A DNA stretch of 64,000 nt from Owenweeksia sp048267305 (GTDB lineage Bacteria > Bacteroidota > Bacteroidia > Flavobacteriales > Schleiferiaceae): the NCBI GenBank assembly GCA_048267305.1, contig JBLWXT010000002.1, forward strand, positions 189,713-253,712. Reading direction: 5' to 3'. The position numbers and the translations under genes are program-made. The notes beneath the pieces were generated by a model that saw only the letters and a list, made by a program, of their open reading frames with translations, was not told the DNA's origin and made no database searches. This document shows, piece after piece, positions 24,109-33,353 of the stretch; position 1 is the first letter of the stretch, and every line of letters begins with the position of its first letter.

Positions 24109-24537
24109 ATGAAAAAGATTTTTGTGCTATTGGCATTATCAGCAAGTATGGTGGCTTGCAACAATACGGCAACTTCAGAAGGTGAATCAACCGAGTCGGA
24201 AGCCGTAAATCAGGTGGAAACCATAAAGAAAGAAGTTATGGTACTACACGACAAGACCATGGCTCAGATGGGCGAAATGGGACAGTTGACCACCAAGCTT
24301 AAAGCAGCTTCGTCAGAAGCTACTGATACCGCTGCTTACTACAATGTCATTAATGACCTTACCCAGGCTAAGGAGTCTATGATGGATTGGATGCACGGCT
24401 TTGAAAATCCCGATGAAATGGAGGTGTCTGAAGAAGAAAAGATAGAATATCTGGAGGGTCAAAAAAGTAAGATGAGCGATATTGCCGATTATACAGATCG
24501 CTCTATAGAAAAGGCGAAAGAGCTTCTTTCTAAATAG
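24109..24537 (+). CDS. small helical lipoprotein
   Basis: 142 residues from the ATG at 24109 (an upstream in-frame start would spoil the signal). Lipobox VACN (Cys18). The mature protein is acidic and mainly helical, with methionine-rich segments (TMAQMGEMGQL; MMDWMHGFENPDEME) that could bind copper or simply be coiled-coil. Similar proteins are common in Flavobacteria, sometimes mislabelled as viral A-type inclusion protein. Divergent pairing with the SCO gene suggests, but does not prove, a role in copper or respiration. Confidence 0.78.
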   Translation: MKKIFVLLALSASMVACNNTATSEGESTESEAVNQVETIKKEVMVLHDKTMAQMGEMGQLTTKLKAASSEATDTAAYYNVINDLTQAKESMMDWMHGFENPDEMEVSEEEKIEYLEGQKSKMSDIADYTDRSIEKAKELLSK

Positions 24538-24563
24538 AAATTTGAATTAGGCGGGTTTTTAAA

Positions 24564-24622
24564 AGGCTCACTACTTAAAAATTTTAAGGCTTGTGTTGTT
24601 TCCGCAACATGAGCCTTTTTTT
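24564..24622. terminator. bidirectional terminator between convergent genes
   Basis: AGGCTCA (24564-24570) pairs with TGAGCCT (24610-24616); inside it TGTTG/CAACA forms a smaller hairpin, and a T run follows from 24616. It separates the small lipoprotein from the DUF2480 gene. Confidence 0.55.
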
Positions 24623-25163
24623 ATTTACGCTTGTAAACGGGTACTGTAGAGCAGGCCTCACCAAACATCAACGATTTAACAATCGGTTTTAGCCGGCTTA
24701 CAAAGTTGAGGTAGGCATGAGGTGGAATTGGAAGTTTGCTGCATCCCTTTAAAATGATGCGCTGATCTTCAAATTCAGAGAAGTCGGTATTGGCGAGCAC
24801 TTCATCCATTAATATGCTTTCCAGCATTTCGGGGCTGCCATAAACCACCTTTTTCGCAAAGGGCTCCAGGGCCACCGCCAAAAGCATGTAGGCCCACTGT
24901 GGTATTATCGCGTCTTCTGAACATCCTACCGAAACATAATTGCCCTCGTATTGCGTCCAGTCGTGGTTTTTCACGCTTTCGCGGAAATCCTTTTCGCGAA
25001 GTATAACACCTTCATATAGCCATGGGGCAATATCCAAATGCTTACGGGGGCCTTTTGGGTAGTAGTCTTCCAGCGAAAGCGTAATAAGGCCGCTGTTAGC
25101 TATTTTGTTGGGAATAGTGTTATCAGCTTTGTGGTTTGTGGTTTGTTGTTCTATGCTACTCAT
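24621..25163 (-). CDS. DUF2480 family protein
   Basis: 180 residues, cytosolic. The sequence is highly typical of the Bacteroidota-only DUF2480 family: SGLITLSLEDYYP, LDIAPWLYEGVILREKDFR, VGCSEDAIIPQWAYM, ILKGCSKLPIPPHAYLNF and SLMFGEACSTVPVYK. Conserved cysteines in SVGCSE, KGCSK and GEACS may bind a metal. It is the last gene of the suf cluster, overlapping the upstream four-helix-bundle gene by 8 bp. Linkage to suf in Bacteroidota suggests a role in Fe-S metabolism, but no function has been shown to my knowledge. Confidence 0.88.
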   Translation of the reverse strand: MSSIEQQTTNHKADNTIPNKIANSGLITLSLEDYYPKGPRKHLDIAPWLYEGVILREKDFRESVKNHDWTQYEGNYVSVGCSEDAIIPQWAYMLLAVALEPFAKKVVYGSPEMLESILMDEVLANTDFSEFEDQRIILKGCSKLPIPPHAYLNFVSRLKPIVKSLMFGEACSTVPVYKRK

Positions 25164-25566
25164 AAGGTTCTTGATCTTCTTTAAAATGCCAGCCTCTGTG
25201 GTTAGTTTTTTTGAGATAAGAAATTAAGCTACTTATTTTCTTATTTAAGGTTTTTAGTTCGTCAATCTTCTCCTGAAGTACACTATCAGAAATATAGTTT
25301 TTCATATGGAGGCGGTAAAGTTGTGAGCGGCTTTCGCCAGATGAGGCTTTCGCTATAAAAAGGAAGTTTATGAATTCGCGGTTTCCTTGCCGTTCAAAGC
25401 CTTCAGCAATGTTGTCCATAGCTGAACCTGAAGATCTTTCAATTTGATTTCTTAAAGCAAAGTCTGATTTTAGGTCGGTTGATTGAACCACAGCATTGAG
25501 CCATTGGCAAAAGGCAAAAGCCATTTTCCAAACTTCTAAATCTTCAAACTGCTTAATTGATGCCAT
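25156..25566 (-). CDS. four helix bundle protein (S23/IVP-like), copy 2
   Basis: 136 residues of the S23 or 'four helix bundle' family, first known from 23S rRNA intervening sequences. Diagnostic segments: FEDLEVWKMAFAF, RSSGSAMDNIAEGFER, EFINFLFIAKASSGESRSQLYR. The structure is an oligomeric helical bundle; function is unknown. A paralog lies at 27600-28028. It overlaps DUF2480 by 8 bp and is preceded by a 7-bp tandem repeat array. It appears to have been inserted into the suf operon without breaking the direction of transcription. Confidence 0.9.
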   Translation of the reverse strand: MASIKQFEDLEVWKMAFAFCQWLNAVVQSTDLKSDFALRNQIERSSGSAMDNIAEGFERQGNREFINFLFIAKASSGESRSQLYRLHMKNYISDSVLQEKIDELKTLNKKISSLISYLKKTNHRGWHFKEDQEPYE

Positions 25567-25580
25567 GCCTATGCTAAATT

Positions 25581-25622
25581 ATCCACAATCCACAATCCAC
25601 AATCCACAATCCACAATCCACA
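25581..25622. repeat. tandem repeat, six copies of a 7-bp unit
   Basis: The unit ATCCACA is repeated six times without error in the 58-bp gap between the four-helix-bundle gene and the DUF59 gene. A slippage-prone array here could vary in number between strains and alter spacing within the operon. Confidence 0.85.
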
Positions 25623-25624
25623 AA

Positions 25625-25945
25625 CTATAAGAACCCCAGCTCCAACATGGCCTCTTCGCTCATCATGTCTTTAGTCCATGGTGGGTCAAAAGTAATTTCA
25701 ACCTCCACTTCCCTCACTTCGTCCACGCTGCGGGCCTTCTCTTTTATCTCTTCGGGTAAACTTTCTGCCACAGGGCAATTGGGAGAGGTAAGCGTCATTA
25801 GGATGTGCACATCACATTCATCACTTACGGCAACGTCATATATCAATCCCAGCTCATATACATCAACCGGAATTTCGGGATCATAGATGGTGCGTAGCAC
25901 ATCAATCACCTTTTCTCCTATAGCTTGTAATTCTGCGTCTTTCAT
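25625..25945 (-). CDS. DUF59/MIP18 family SUF-associated Fe-S assembly protein
   Basis: 106 residues, the standard length of the SUF-associated DUF59 family (PaaD/SufT-like). The signature is IYDPEIPVDVYELGLIYDV at the start, then MTLTSPNCPVAESLPEEI with the conserved cysteine, and VEITFDPPWTKDMMSEEA. These cytosolic proteins assist Fe-S cluster maturation or delivery. It lies 75 bp downstream of sufE. Confidence 0.93.
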   Translation of the reverse strand: MKDAELQAIGEKVIDVLRTIYDPEIPVDVYELGLIYDVAVSDECDVHILMTLTSPNCPVAESLPEEIKEKARSVDEVREVEVEITFDPPWTKDMMSEEAMLELGFL

Positions 25946-26020
25946 TACTATTAGTTCAATGTTAAAAGTTAAAAAGCTAAAGGTTCACTCCAATTGGAGA
26001 ACTTGTCCTTTAACCAACAT

Positions 26021-26440
26021 TCATCGCGCTTGTAGCGCTAATGCATAATACTTCATTTGTTTTATCATGCTCACCAAGCCGTTGGCGCGCGTAGGGGAGA
26101 GATGTTCCTTCAGTCCTACTTCATCTATAAAACTCATGTCAGCAGCTACAATTTCTTGTGGTGTTTGATTGCTCAATGAACGAATCATCAGTGCGATAAG
26201 TCCTTTTGTAATGATGGCATCACTATCGGCAGTGTATGTGACTTTATTGCCATCGTTTTCCGCATGCAGCCATACCTTGCTCTGGCAACCTTTAATAAGG
26301 TTTTCATCGGTTTTGTATTGCTCATCTATCAGCGGAAGCGATTTACCCAATTCGATAAGGTACTCGTACTTCTGCATCCAGTCTTCAAACATCTCAAACT
26401 CCTCAACTATCTCCTGCTGTTTTTCCTGTATAGTACTCAT
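26021..26440 (-). CDS. sufE: SufE family sulfur acceptor
   Basis: 139 residues. SufE accepts persulfide sulfur from SufS through a conserved cysteine, here Cys52 in LIKGCQSKVWL. The upstream segment YEYLIELGKSLPLIDEQYK and the downstream DSDAIITKGLIALMIRSLSNQTPQEI are family-typical. Cytosolic. It lies between the methyltransferase and DUF59 genes of the cluster, with about 200 bp upstream that could hold a separate promoter. Confidence 0.95.
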   Translation of the reverse strand: MSTIQEKQQEIVEEFEMFEDWMQKYEYLIELGKSLPLIDEQYKTDENLIKGCQSKVWLHAENDGNKVTYTADSDAIITKGLIALMIRSLSNQTPQEIVAADMSFIDEVGLKEHLSPTRANGLVSMIKQMKYYALALQAR

Positions 26441-26646
26441 TCCATTATTTTGATTGGCAAAGGTCTTGAAACTGAAAGTTTTTGCCCAATTTTAAAACTC
26501 TATTTAGTATCTGAGTTTGTCTGTTTAATTTCCACTCAAATTTTTTAATGGTTTTTTCAAAAAACTCATGCCAAAATAAAACTCGCTGCTACATTTCCCC
26601 CTACGATAAATCGCAAGGCTATTAATAGTATGACCCCTCTGGGGTC

Positions 26647-27561
26647 TTATTTACTGCTGATTAGGTGAGCATGACTTATTGCCACATCCTTTTCATCGTA
26701 ATCGGCATAGGCGGCATCAAGTTTTACTTTCCTTAAATCTCCTATACTGCCCGGTCTTATTTCCTTTTCCAGGATTTCAATTCCATACTCAGCATACATC
26801 TTTTCATAATCAGACATACGCAAGCGGTTTTGGGGTTGCACAGAGTTGTCAATTTTCCTCCATTGCTTTTCGCTAAAGCGGAGATAATTGTAAATGGTAA
26901 TACTTTGGTCCAAGTGGGCAAAGTGATCACTCATATCAATAAAGTGGCTATTCACACCACCCACCTTTACTACGCGTTGAAACTCCTTAATTATTCCCTT
27001 GAGGATTTCAGGATAAATGTGTTCGTAGGTATTGTTGCTGCAAACAAGATCAAAGCTATTTTCTTCAAAACCGGTATTTCTGGCGTCCTTTATCAGCAGT
27101 GTTAAATTCAATTGAGAGAGAAGTTCTTCCTTTGGTAAATCCTTTTTGGCAATTTCCTTTAAAGCCGAAAGTCTTTCAGGATTTATATAAGACTTTAAGC
27201 CCTCCAGTTTTCCGGCATCCAGCCAATTGAGGTATTTGCGAACGGTTTCCAAAATACCTTCGTCAGTCATTAGCGGACTTATGTCAATAGAGGTAACACT
27301 TTTGGCACCACCTAAAAACAAGGCAACAGGAACTACGGGGTACCAGCCGGAGCCTAATTCAAGGGCTGAAAAGTCCGCCACTTTCCCATATTTGCTGTAA
27401 AACCTAAGATGATCAGTGGCATGTCCGAGTTTATCGCCAAAGTGCTGATCACTCAACTGCACGCCTTTGGTGATATGCTTTTGAAAAAGGTAATTTATCT
27501 TTTGGCTGGCCGGCATCCACGAAATCAATTTCTGGATTATGGCTTTTAGGATCCATTTCAT
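26647..27561 (-). CDS. class I SAM-dependent methyltransferase
   Basis: 304 residues from the ATG at 27561 (a longer start at 27603 would overlap the four-helix-bundle gene). The Rossmann-like core has motif I ALELGSGWYPVVPVAL, an acidic residue after the second strand (SVTSIDISPL), and motif IV SFDLVCSNNTYEHIYP followed by EFQRVVKVGGV. Substrate is not predictable. It is inserted within the suf cluster between the two four-helix-bundle/sufE segments, which is unusual, and has no known tie to Fe-S assembly. Confidence 0.82.
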   Translation of the reverse strand: MKWILKAIIQKLISWMPASQKINYLFQKHITKGVQLSDQHFGDKLGHATDHLRFYSKYGKVADFSALELGSGWYPVVPVALFLGGAKSVTSIDISPLMTDEGILETVRKYLNWLDAGKLEGLKSYINPERLSALKEIAKKDLPKEELLSQLNLTLLIKDARNTGFEENSFDLVCSNNTYEHIYPEILKGIIKEFQRVVKVGGVNSHFIDMSDHFAHLDQSITIYNYLRFSEKQWRKIDNSVQPQNRLRMSDYEKMYAEYGIEILEKEIRPGSIGDLRKVKLDAAYADYDEKDVAISHAHLISSK

Positions 27562-27599
27562 ATTAGGATTCGAGAATTTGAAGATTTGAAATTTGATGA

Positions 27600-28028
27600 T
27601 CAATCATTGGGCTCGTCCTTTTCATATTCTGCTTGCTCCTCTTTAAAATGCCACCCTTTATAATCCGATTGTTTAAGATAATTTATGAAACGGTTGATTT
27701 GTTGACTTAATTCCTCAAGGAACAATCGTTTTTCTTCAAAAGTTGCCTTCGAGATGTACTTGTTATCCAATAGTCTGTAAAGTTGTGACCTTACCTCACC
27801 AGCAGACCCTTTTGCAACAAAAAGAAAATAAATGAACTCCTTATTTCCAGAGCGCTCAAAACCCTCTGCAATGTTATCCATGGTTGAGCCTGATGAACCT
27901 TGAATTTGATCCTTTAGTCTAAGATTTGACTTCAAAGGGGTGGTTTCAACTATCGTTTGAACCCACTGGCAAAGGGTTCTGGCCTTTTGCCAAATCTCTA
28001 AATCTTCAAAACGAGTGTAAGTTGCCAA
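27600..28028 (-). CDS. four helix bundle protein (S23/IVP-like), copy 1
   Basis: 142 residues, clearly paralogous to the product of 25156-25566. It shares FEDLEIWQKARTLCQWV, SSGSTMDNIAEGFERSGNKEF, FLFVAKGSAGEVRSQLYRL and the C-terminal YKGWHFKEEQ. It lies 36 bp downstream of sufS. Two copies separated by methyltransferase-sufE-DUF59 point to duplication or repeated insertion of a small selfish or accessory gene. Function unknown. Confidence 0.9.
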   Translation of the reverse strand: MATYTRFEDLEIWQKARTLCQWVQTIVETTPLKSNLRLKDQIQGSSGSTMDNIAEGFERSGNKEFIYFLFVAKGSAGEVRSQLYRLLDNKYISKATFEEKRLFLEELSQQINRFINYLKQSDYKGWHFKEEQAEYEKDEPND

Positions 28029-28064
28029 CTATATAATTTTCAAATTATCGAATCTTCAAATATA

Positions 28065-29300
28065 TTAAGTAAGCATACTTTCCACCTTCTTCAATCCTTC
28101 AACCAAGCGGTCAATTTCTTCCTTAGTGTTATAAAAAGAGAAAGAGGCGCGTACCGTTCCCGGGATGTTGTAGAAATTCATGATGGGCTGAGTACAGTGA
28201 TGTCCGGTGCGGACTGCAATTCCCAGTTTATCTAAAATGGAGCCGGCATCATATGGGTGAATATCTCCCAAAAGAAAGGAAATGACACTGGCCTTGTTTT
28301 CAGCTTCACCTATAAAACGCATGTTTTCAAATTGTGAAAGCTGCTCTTGTCCATACTTCAAAAGCTCATTTTCATATTGAGCAATGTTGTCCAGTCCCAA
28401 ATTATTCACATAATCCAGAGCGGTGCCTAGTACAATGCCATCCGCAATATTGGGTGTGCCAGCTTCAAACTTATGGGGAAGTTCAGCATAGGTGGTTTTC
28501 TCAAAGGTAACTGTAGCTATCATTTCGCCACCACCCTGGTAAGGAGGCAGTTCCTCCAATATTTTTTCCTTCCCGTAAAGGGTACCAATACCTGTAGGGC
28601 CATAAATTTTATGTGAACTGAAAACGTAAAAATCGGCATCCAAATCCTGAACGTCCACTTTCATGTGTGGTACAGACTGGGCACCATCTATCATCACCCA
28701 GGCATCATATTCATGGGCCATACGTATCATTTCCTTTGCGGGATTAATCGTTCCCAAGGCATTGGACACGTGATTGAAGGCTACAATTTTGGTTTTGTCA
28801 GAAAGGAGCTTTTGATATTCATCCAGCAAAAGTTCGCCCTTTTCGTTCATGGGGATAACTTTAAGGATGGCGCCAGTTTGCTCACAAAGCATTTGCCAGG
28901 GCACAATGTTACTGTGGTGCTCCATAGCAGAGATGATGATTTCATCACCAGCTTTTACTACTCCTCTTGAAAGTGAAGTAGTGAGTAAGTTAATGCCATC
29001 GGTAGTGCCCTTGGTAAAAATTATTTCATGGATTTTCTCAGCATTGAGATGTACTCTAACCTTTTCGCGCGTAAGCTCGTATGCATCAGTAGCCAACTGG
29101 CTAAGGTGGTGCACTCCTCGATGAATATTACTATTGATGGTGCTGTAATATTTACTCAGCGCATCAATTACAACTTGTGGTTTTTGAGTGCTGGCTGCAT
29201 TATCAAAGTACACCAGAGGATATCCGTTTACCTGTTGGTTGAGTATGGGGAAGTCCTTGCGGATTTTAGAGACATCAAATGTAGCTTCAGCTGTTTTCAT
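28065..29300 (-). CDS. sufS: cysteine desulfurase SufS
   Basis: 411 residues, group II PLP-dependent cysteine desulfurase supplying persulfide sulfur to SufE. PLP lysine is Lys231 in FSSHKIYGPTGIG; the active cysteine is Cys369 in RTGHHCTQPIM; YFDNAASTQKP and ISAMEHHSNIVPW are also characteristic. It is 8 bp downstream of sufD on the same strand, firmly in the suf operon. Confidence 0.97.
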   Translation of the reverse strand: MKTAEATFDVSKIRKDFPILNQQVNGYPLVYFDNAASTQKPQVVIDALSKYYSTINSNIHRGVHHLSQLATDAYELTREKVRVHLNAEKIHEIIFTKGTTDGINLLTTSLSRGVVKAGDEIIISAMEHHSNIVPWQMLCEQTGAILKVIPMNEKGELLLDEYQKLLSDKTKIVAFNHVSNALGTINPAKEMIRMAHEYDAWVMIDGAQSVPHMKVDVQDLDADFYVFSSHKIYGPTGIGTLYGKEKILEELPPYQGGGEMIATVTFEKTTYAELPHKFEAGTPNIADGIVLGTALDYVNNLGLDNIAQYENELLKYGQEQLSQFENMRFIGEAENKASVISFLLGDIHPYDAGSILDKLGIAVRTGHHCTQPIMNFYNIPGTVRASFSFYNTKEEIDRLVEGLKKVESMLT

Positions 29301-29308
29301 AGTATTAT

Positions 29309-30664
29309 CTACAGTTCAAAATCCAGATCCACATTGAGCTTAGAAGCAATCTGCTTGTTCAACTTTTTACGAAGTTCGGGAATCTTCACATTTCTCAAGC
29401 CATTATTGGCAAAAGCATAAAGCAGTAAAGCTTTGGCTTCCTTTTCAGGAATACCACGAGCCTGCATATAAAACATGGCATCCTCGTCCAATTGACCGAT
29501 GGTACAGCCATGAGAGCATTGCACATCGTCTGCATAAATCTCAAGCTGTGGCTTGGTATCTACAGAAGCTTTATCGGTAAGTAGTATGTTGTTGTTTTGC
29601 TGAAAAGCATTGGTTTTTTGGGCATGGGGATGCACCATCACCTTTCCGTTGAATACACCTTTGGCATTGCCATCATAAATACCTTTATAAAGCTCACTGC
29701 TATTGCAGTTTGGCACTTTGTGGTCTGCCAGAGTGTGATGATCCACCAATTGCCCTTCACCAATGATTGTCACCCCGTCCATAAAGGTTTCGGTGTTTTC
29801 CTCTTCCAAATAGATGTTGAGGTTGTTGCGAACAAATTTATTTCCAAAGGCAAATGTGCCAATGTTCACCTGGCTGCCTTTGTATTGCTTTATTGAGGTA
29901 TTGTCAATCAGTGAGGCATTGAGATTGTCATTCTGTATTTTGTAGTAATGCAGTCGGGAGTTTTTCTCGGCAAAAATTTCCGTAGCCGAATTGGTGAGCA
30001 CAGCATTGTCACTAAGAGACTGGTGACGCTCTACGATTTTTACCTCGGCATTTTCCTCAATTACAATAAGGTTGCGCGGTTGCAGCATTACCTCATGCTC
30101 ATAATTGGTAGTGAAGAAAATTATCTGAACCGGTTTTTCAACAGTTATGTTTTTCTTAATCCTGATAAAGGCACCATCTTTTGCAAAAGCGGTATTTATG
30201 GCCGCCAATGATTCATTTTTTGGAAGAGCTTTATTAAAGTATTTTTCAGCTACATCCTCATACTTGGTAAGCATACTGCCAAAAGTGCAAATGTCAAAAC
30301 CATTGTGAGTGGTTTCACTGAGCCACGAGCTGAATACGCCATCTACAAAAACCAGTTTGTAGGAGTCGGCATCGCTCAAAAAGAAGCGCTTCACCTCTTT
30401 AAAATCCAGCGTGTTTTCATCTTTATGAAAAAGACGGTAATCGTATTTTAAGATGGGTTTAAGGTTGGTATATTTCCATTCCTCATCTCGCTTGGTAGGA
30501 AATCCCTTTTCCTCAAACACTTTAAAGGCAGCTTGTCTGGTTTTGTGTATTGGGGAGTTTGACCGTCCATTCAATTCATTTTCAAAAACGATGAATGATG
30601 ACTCTAATTTATCTTTAAGTTCTTCCACGATAGTGTTTCCTATTTTAATTTGAAGATTGTGCAA
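29309..30664 (-). CDS. sufD: Fe-S cluster assembly scaffold subunit SufD
   Basis: 451 residues, component of the SufBCD scaffold. The N-terminal helical region (KVFEEKGFPTKRDEEWKYTN) and the C-terminal beta-helix with HPHAQKTNAFQQNNNILL and DDVQCSHGCTIGQLDEDAMFY are the family signatures. Cytosolic. It lies 32 bp after sufC and 8 bp before sufS. Confidence 0.96.
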   Translation of the reverse strand: MHNLQIKIGNTIVEELKDKLESSFIVFENELNGRSNSPIHKTRQAAFKVFEEKGFPTKRDEEWKYTNLKPILKYDYRLFHKDENTLDFKEVKRFFLSDADSYKLVFVDGVFSSWLSETTHNGFDICTFGSMLTKYEDVAEKYFNKALPKNESLAAINTAFAKDGAFIRIKKNITVEKPVQIIFFTTNYEHEVMLQPRNLIVIEENAEVKIVERHQSLSDNAVLTNSATEIFAEKNSRLHYYKIQNDNLNASLIDNTSIKQYKGSQVNIGTFAFGNKFVRNNLNIYLEEENTETFMDGVTIIGEGQLVDHHTLADHKVPNCNSSELYKGIYDGNAKGVFNGKVMVHPHAQKTNAFQQNNNILLTDKASVDTKPQLEIYADDVQCSHGCTIGQLDEDAMFYMQARGIPEKEAKALLLYAFANNGLRNVKIPELRKKLNKQIASKLNVDLDFEL

Positions 30665-30696
30665 TCCTCGAAAATATTCCAGATATCTGGGGTGTG

Positions 30697-31449
30697 TTAA
30701 ACGGCTTCCTCTTCTTTGAGCCAGTCATAACCTTTTGCCTCAAGCTCCAGAGCCAGACTCTTATCTCCGGATTTCACAATTTTACCTTTGTGTAAAACGT
30801 GTACAAAATCAGGTACTATGTAGTCCAAAAGTCTTTGGTAGTGTGTGATGAGAAGCACAGCATTGTTCTTGCTTCTCAGTTTGTTTACGCCATTGGCAAC
30901 GATGCGTAGAGCATCGATATCCAAACCAGAATCAGTTTCATCCAATATGGCAAGTTTGGGTTCAAGCATGGCCATTTGGAAGATCTCATTGCGCTTTTTC
31001 TCTCCACCAGAGAAACCTTCATTTAATGAACGACTTAAGAAGCCTTTGTCCATTTCCAGAAGACTCATCTTTTCGCGCATCTTCTTCAGCATTTCATTAG
31101 CTGGCATGGGCTCTTGCCCACGTGCTTTGCGGGTTTCGTTTATTGAGGTCTTAAGGAAGTTGGTTACACTTACTCCCGGAATTTCAATAGGATACTGAAA
31201 CGAAAGAAAAATTCCCTTGTGAGCACGTTCCTCAGGAGCCAAATCCAGAAGATCTTCGCCTTCAAAGTCAATATGGCCTTTGGTTACTTCATATTCCTCA
31301 CGGCCGGCTATTACAGATGAAAGGGTGCTTTTACCAGAGCCGTTAGGGCCCATAATAGCGTGCACCTCACCTGGCTTTATTTCAAGGTCAATTCCTTTCA
31401 GTATTTCGGTGCCATCAATGCTGGCGTGTAAGTTTGAAATGTTAAGCAT
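30697..31449 (-). CDS. sufC: Fe-S cluster assembly ATPase SufC
   Basis: 250 residues, ABC-type soluble ATPase of the SufBCD complex. Walker A GPNGSGKST (34-42), signature FSGGEKKRNEI, Walker B LAILDETDSGLD and the H-loop LLITHYQRLL are all intact. It lies between sufB and sufD. Confidence 0.97.
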   Translation of the reverse strand: MLNISNLHASIDGTEILKGIDLEIKPGEVHAIMGPNGSGKSTLSSVIAGREEYEVTKGHIDFEGEDLLDLAPEERAHKGIFLSFQYPIEIPGVSVTNFLKTSINETRKARGQEPMPANEMLKKMREKMSLLEMDKGFLSRSLNEGFSGGEKKRNEIFQMAMLEPKLAILDETDSGLDIDALRIVANGVNKLRSKNNAVLLITHYQRLLDYIVPDFVHVLHKGKIVKSGDKSLALELEAKGYDWLKEEEAV

Positions 31450-31527
31450 TCTTTTGATTTATGTTTTCTTCCCATAAGGTTCAGAAAGAACCAAATACGG
31501 AAATGATTTTATTTAAAATTTAGTTTG

Positions 31528-32970
31528 TTAACCAACTGAGCCTTCCAGGCTTATAGCCAAAAGCTTTTGCGCTTCTACCGCAAACTCCATTGGTAGTTGA
31601 TTCAACACGTCTTTACAGTAGCCATTTACAATTAATGCGATGGCCTCTTCGGTGGCAATACCACGTTGGTTGCAGTAAAAAATCTGATCCTCACCAATTT
31701 TACTTGTTGTGGCCTCGTGCTCTACCTTGGCTGTTTTATTTTGGGTTTCTATGTACGGGAAGGTGTGGGAGCCGCAGCTACTGCCCATTAACAAAGAGTC
31801 ACATTGTGAAAAGTTACGGGCATTCTCGGCCCTTGGGCCAATCTTTACAAGTCCACGGTAACTACCATTACTCTTGCCGGCACAAATACCCTTGCTGATA
31901 ATGGTACTCTTGGTGTTTTTGCCAAGGTGAATCATCTTGGTGCCGGTATCAGCCTGCTGAAAGTTATTGGTTACCGCTACACTATAGAATTCGCCAATCG
32001 AATTTTCTCCTTTGAGGATACAGCTTGGATACTTCCAGGTTACGGCACTACCTGTTTCTACCTGTGTCCAGGAGATTTTGGCGTTGCGCTCACAAATACC
32101 ACGTTTTGTTACAAAGTTGAATACGCCACCTTTTCCATTTTTATCTCCGGGATACCAGTTCTGAACGGTGGAATATTTAATTTCGGCATCATCCAGAGCA
32201 ATAAGCTCTACCACCGCTGCGTGCAGTTGGTTTTCATCCCGGCTTGGGGCGGTACATCCTTCGAGGTAACTTACATAACTGCCTTGATCCGCAATTAGTA
32301 ATGTTCTTTCAAACTGTCCGGTGCCTGCTGCATTAATACGGAAGTAGGTACTCAACTCCATCGGGCATCTTACCCCTTTGGGGATATAGCAGAATGAACC
32401 ATCTGTAAAAACGGCTGAATTCAGGGCTGCGTAAAAGTTGTCACTTTTAGGTACAACCGTTCCCATATATTTTTGCACCAATTCAGGATGCTCCTGAATA
32501 GCCTCGGAAATAGAACAAAAGATAATTCCCTTTTCAGCCAAAGTCTTTTTAAAGGTGGTGGCTACAGAAACGGAATCTACAACTACATCCATGGCCACAC
32601 CGCTCAGTCTTTTTTGCTCATCCAACGAAATACCAAGCTTGGCAAAGGTTTTCAGAAGCTCAGGATCAACTTCATCAAGGCTATCTAAGGTTTGCTTCTT
32701 TTTAGGAGCCGAATAATAGGATATAGCCTGAAAATCCGGAGCCTGGTAATGAACATTGGCCCATTTGGGTTCTGTCATTTTCTCCCATTTCCTATAGGCA
32801 TCCAGTCGCCAATCGAGCATCCACTCGGGCTCATTTTTTTTGGCTGAGATAAATCGAATAATATCTTCATTGAGCCCGTTAGGTGCCTGATCTGATTCTA
32901 TATCGGTATAAAAACCATACTTATATTCAGATCCGGTTACTTCTTCTAATAATTGCTCTTCGTTACTCAT
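31528..32970 (-). CDS. sufB: Fe-S cluster assembly scaffold subunit SufB
   Basis: 480 residues from the ATG at 32970; the frame also allows a start at 32991, but MSNEEQLLEEVTG is the form expected for the family. Key segments: EYKYGFYTDIESDQAPNGL, DGSFCYIPKGVRCPMELSTYF, ENSIGEFYSVAVTNN and VEHEATTSKIGEDQIFYC, where the conserved Glu and Cys of the scaffold lie. It starts about 25 bp after the sufA stop. Confidence 0.97.
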   Translation of the reverse strand: MSNEEQLLEEVTGSEYKYGFYTDIESDQAPNGLNEDIIRFISAKKNEPEWMLDWRLDAYRKWEKMTEPKWANVHYQAPDFQAISYYSAPKKKQTLDSLDEVDPELLKTFAKLGISLDEQKRLSGVAMDVVVDSVSVATTFKKTLAEKGIIFCSISEAIQEHPELVQKYMGTVVPKSDNFYAALNSAVFTDGSFCYIPKGVRCPMELSTYFRINAAGTGQFERTLLIADQGSYVSYLEGCTAPSRDENQLHAAVVELIALDDAEIKYSTVQNWYPGDKNGKGGVFNFVTKRGICERNAKISWTQVETGSAVTWKYPSCILKGENSIGEFYSVAVTNNFQQADTGTKMIHLGKNTKSTIISKGICAGKSNGSYRGLVKIGPRAENARNFSQCDSLLMGSSCGSHTFPYIETQNKTAKVEHEATTSKIGEDQIFYCNQRGIATEEAIALIVNGYCKDVLNQLPMEFAVEAQKLLAISLEGSVG

Positions 32971-32995
32971 ACAGTCGTTTTCTTCCGTCAATTAT

Positions 32996-33325
32996 TTACA
33001 CAGCAAAGCTCTCTCCACATCCACAGGTGCGAGAGGCGTTGGGGTTATTAAAACTAAATCCCTTTCCATTAAGGCCACCGCTATATTCAAGAGTGGTGCC
33101 TACCAGGTATAAAAAGCTTTTTTTGTCGATCAGGATCTTAACACCCTGGTCTTCAAACATCTTGTCGCTTTCGTTTAGTTCGGTATCTAGCTTTAGGTTA
33201 TATGATAATCCGCTGCAGCCACCACTGGTAACGCCCACACGAACATATGATTCTGACAACTCCTTTCCTTCCTCTTTTACAAGGTGTTCAAGTTGCTTAC
33301 GCGCTGATTCAGAAACTTTTATCAT
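32996..33325 (-). CDS. sufA: A-type Fe-S carrier (SufA/HesB-like)
   Basis: 109 residues, A-type iron-sulfur carrier. The three cluster-binding cysteines are Cys37 in TSGGCSGLSY and Cys101 and Cys103 in RTCGCGESF. It is the first gene of the suf cluster, preceded by a good promoter. Confidence 0.94.
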   Translation of the reverse strand: MIKVSESARKQLEHLVKEEGKELSESYVRVGVTSGGCSGLSYNLKLDTELNESDKMFEDQGVKILIDKKSFLYLVGTTLEYSGGLNGKGFSFNNPNASRTCGCGESFAV

Positions 33326-33353
33326 AACTATTTAGAATTAGTCAAAATTAATG

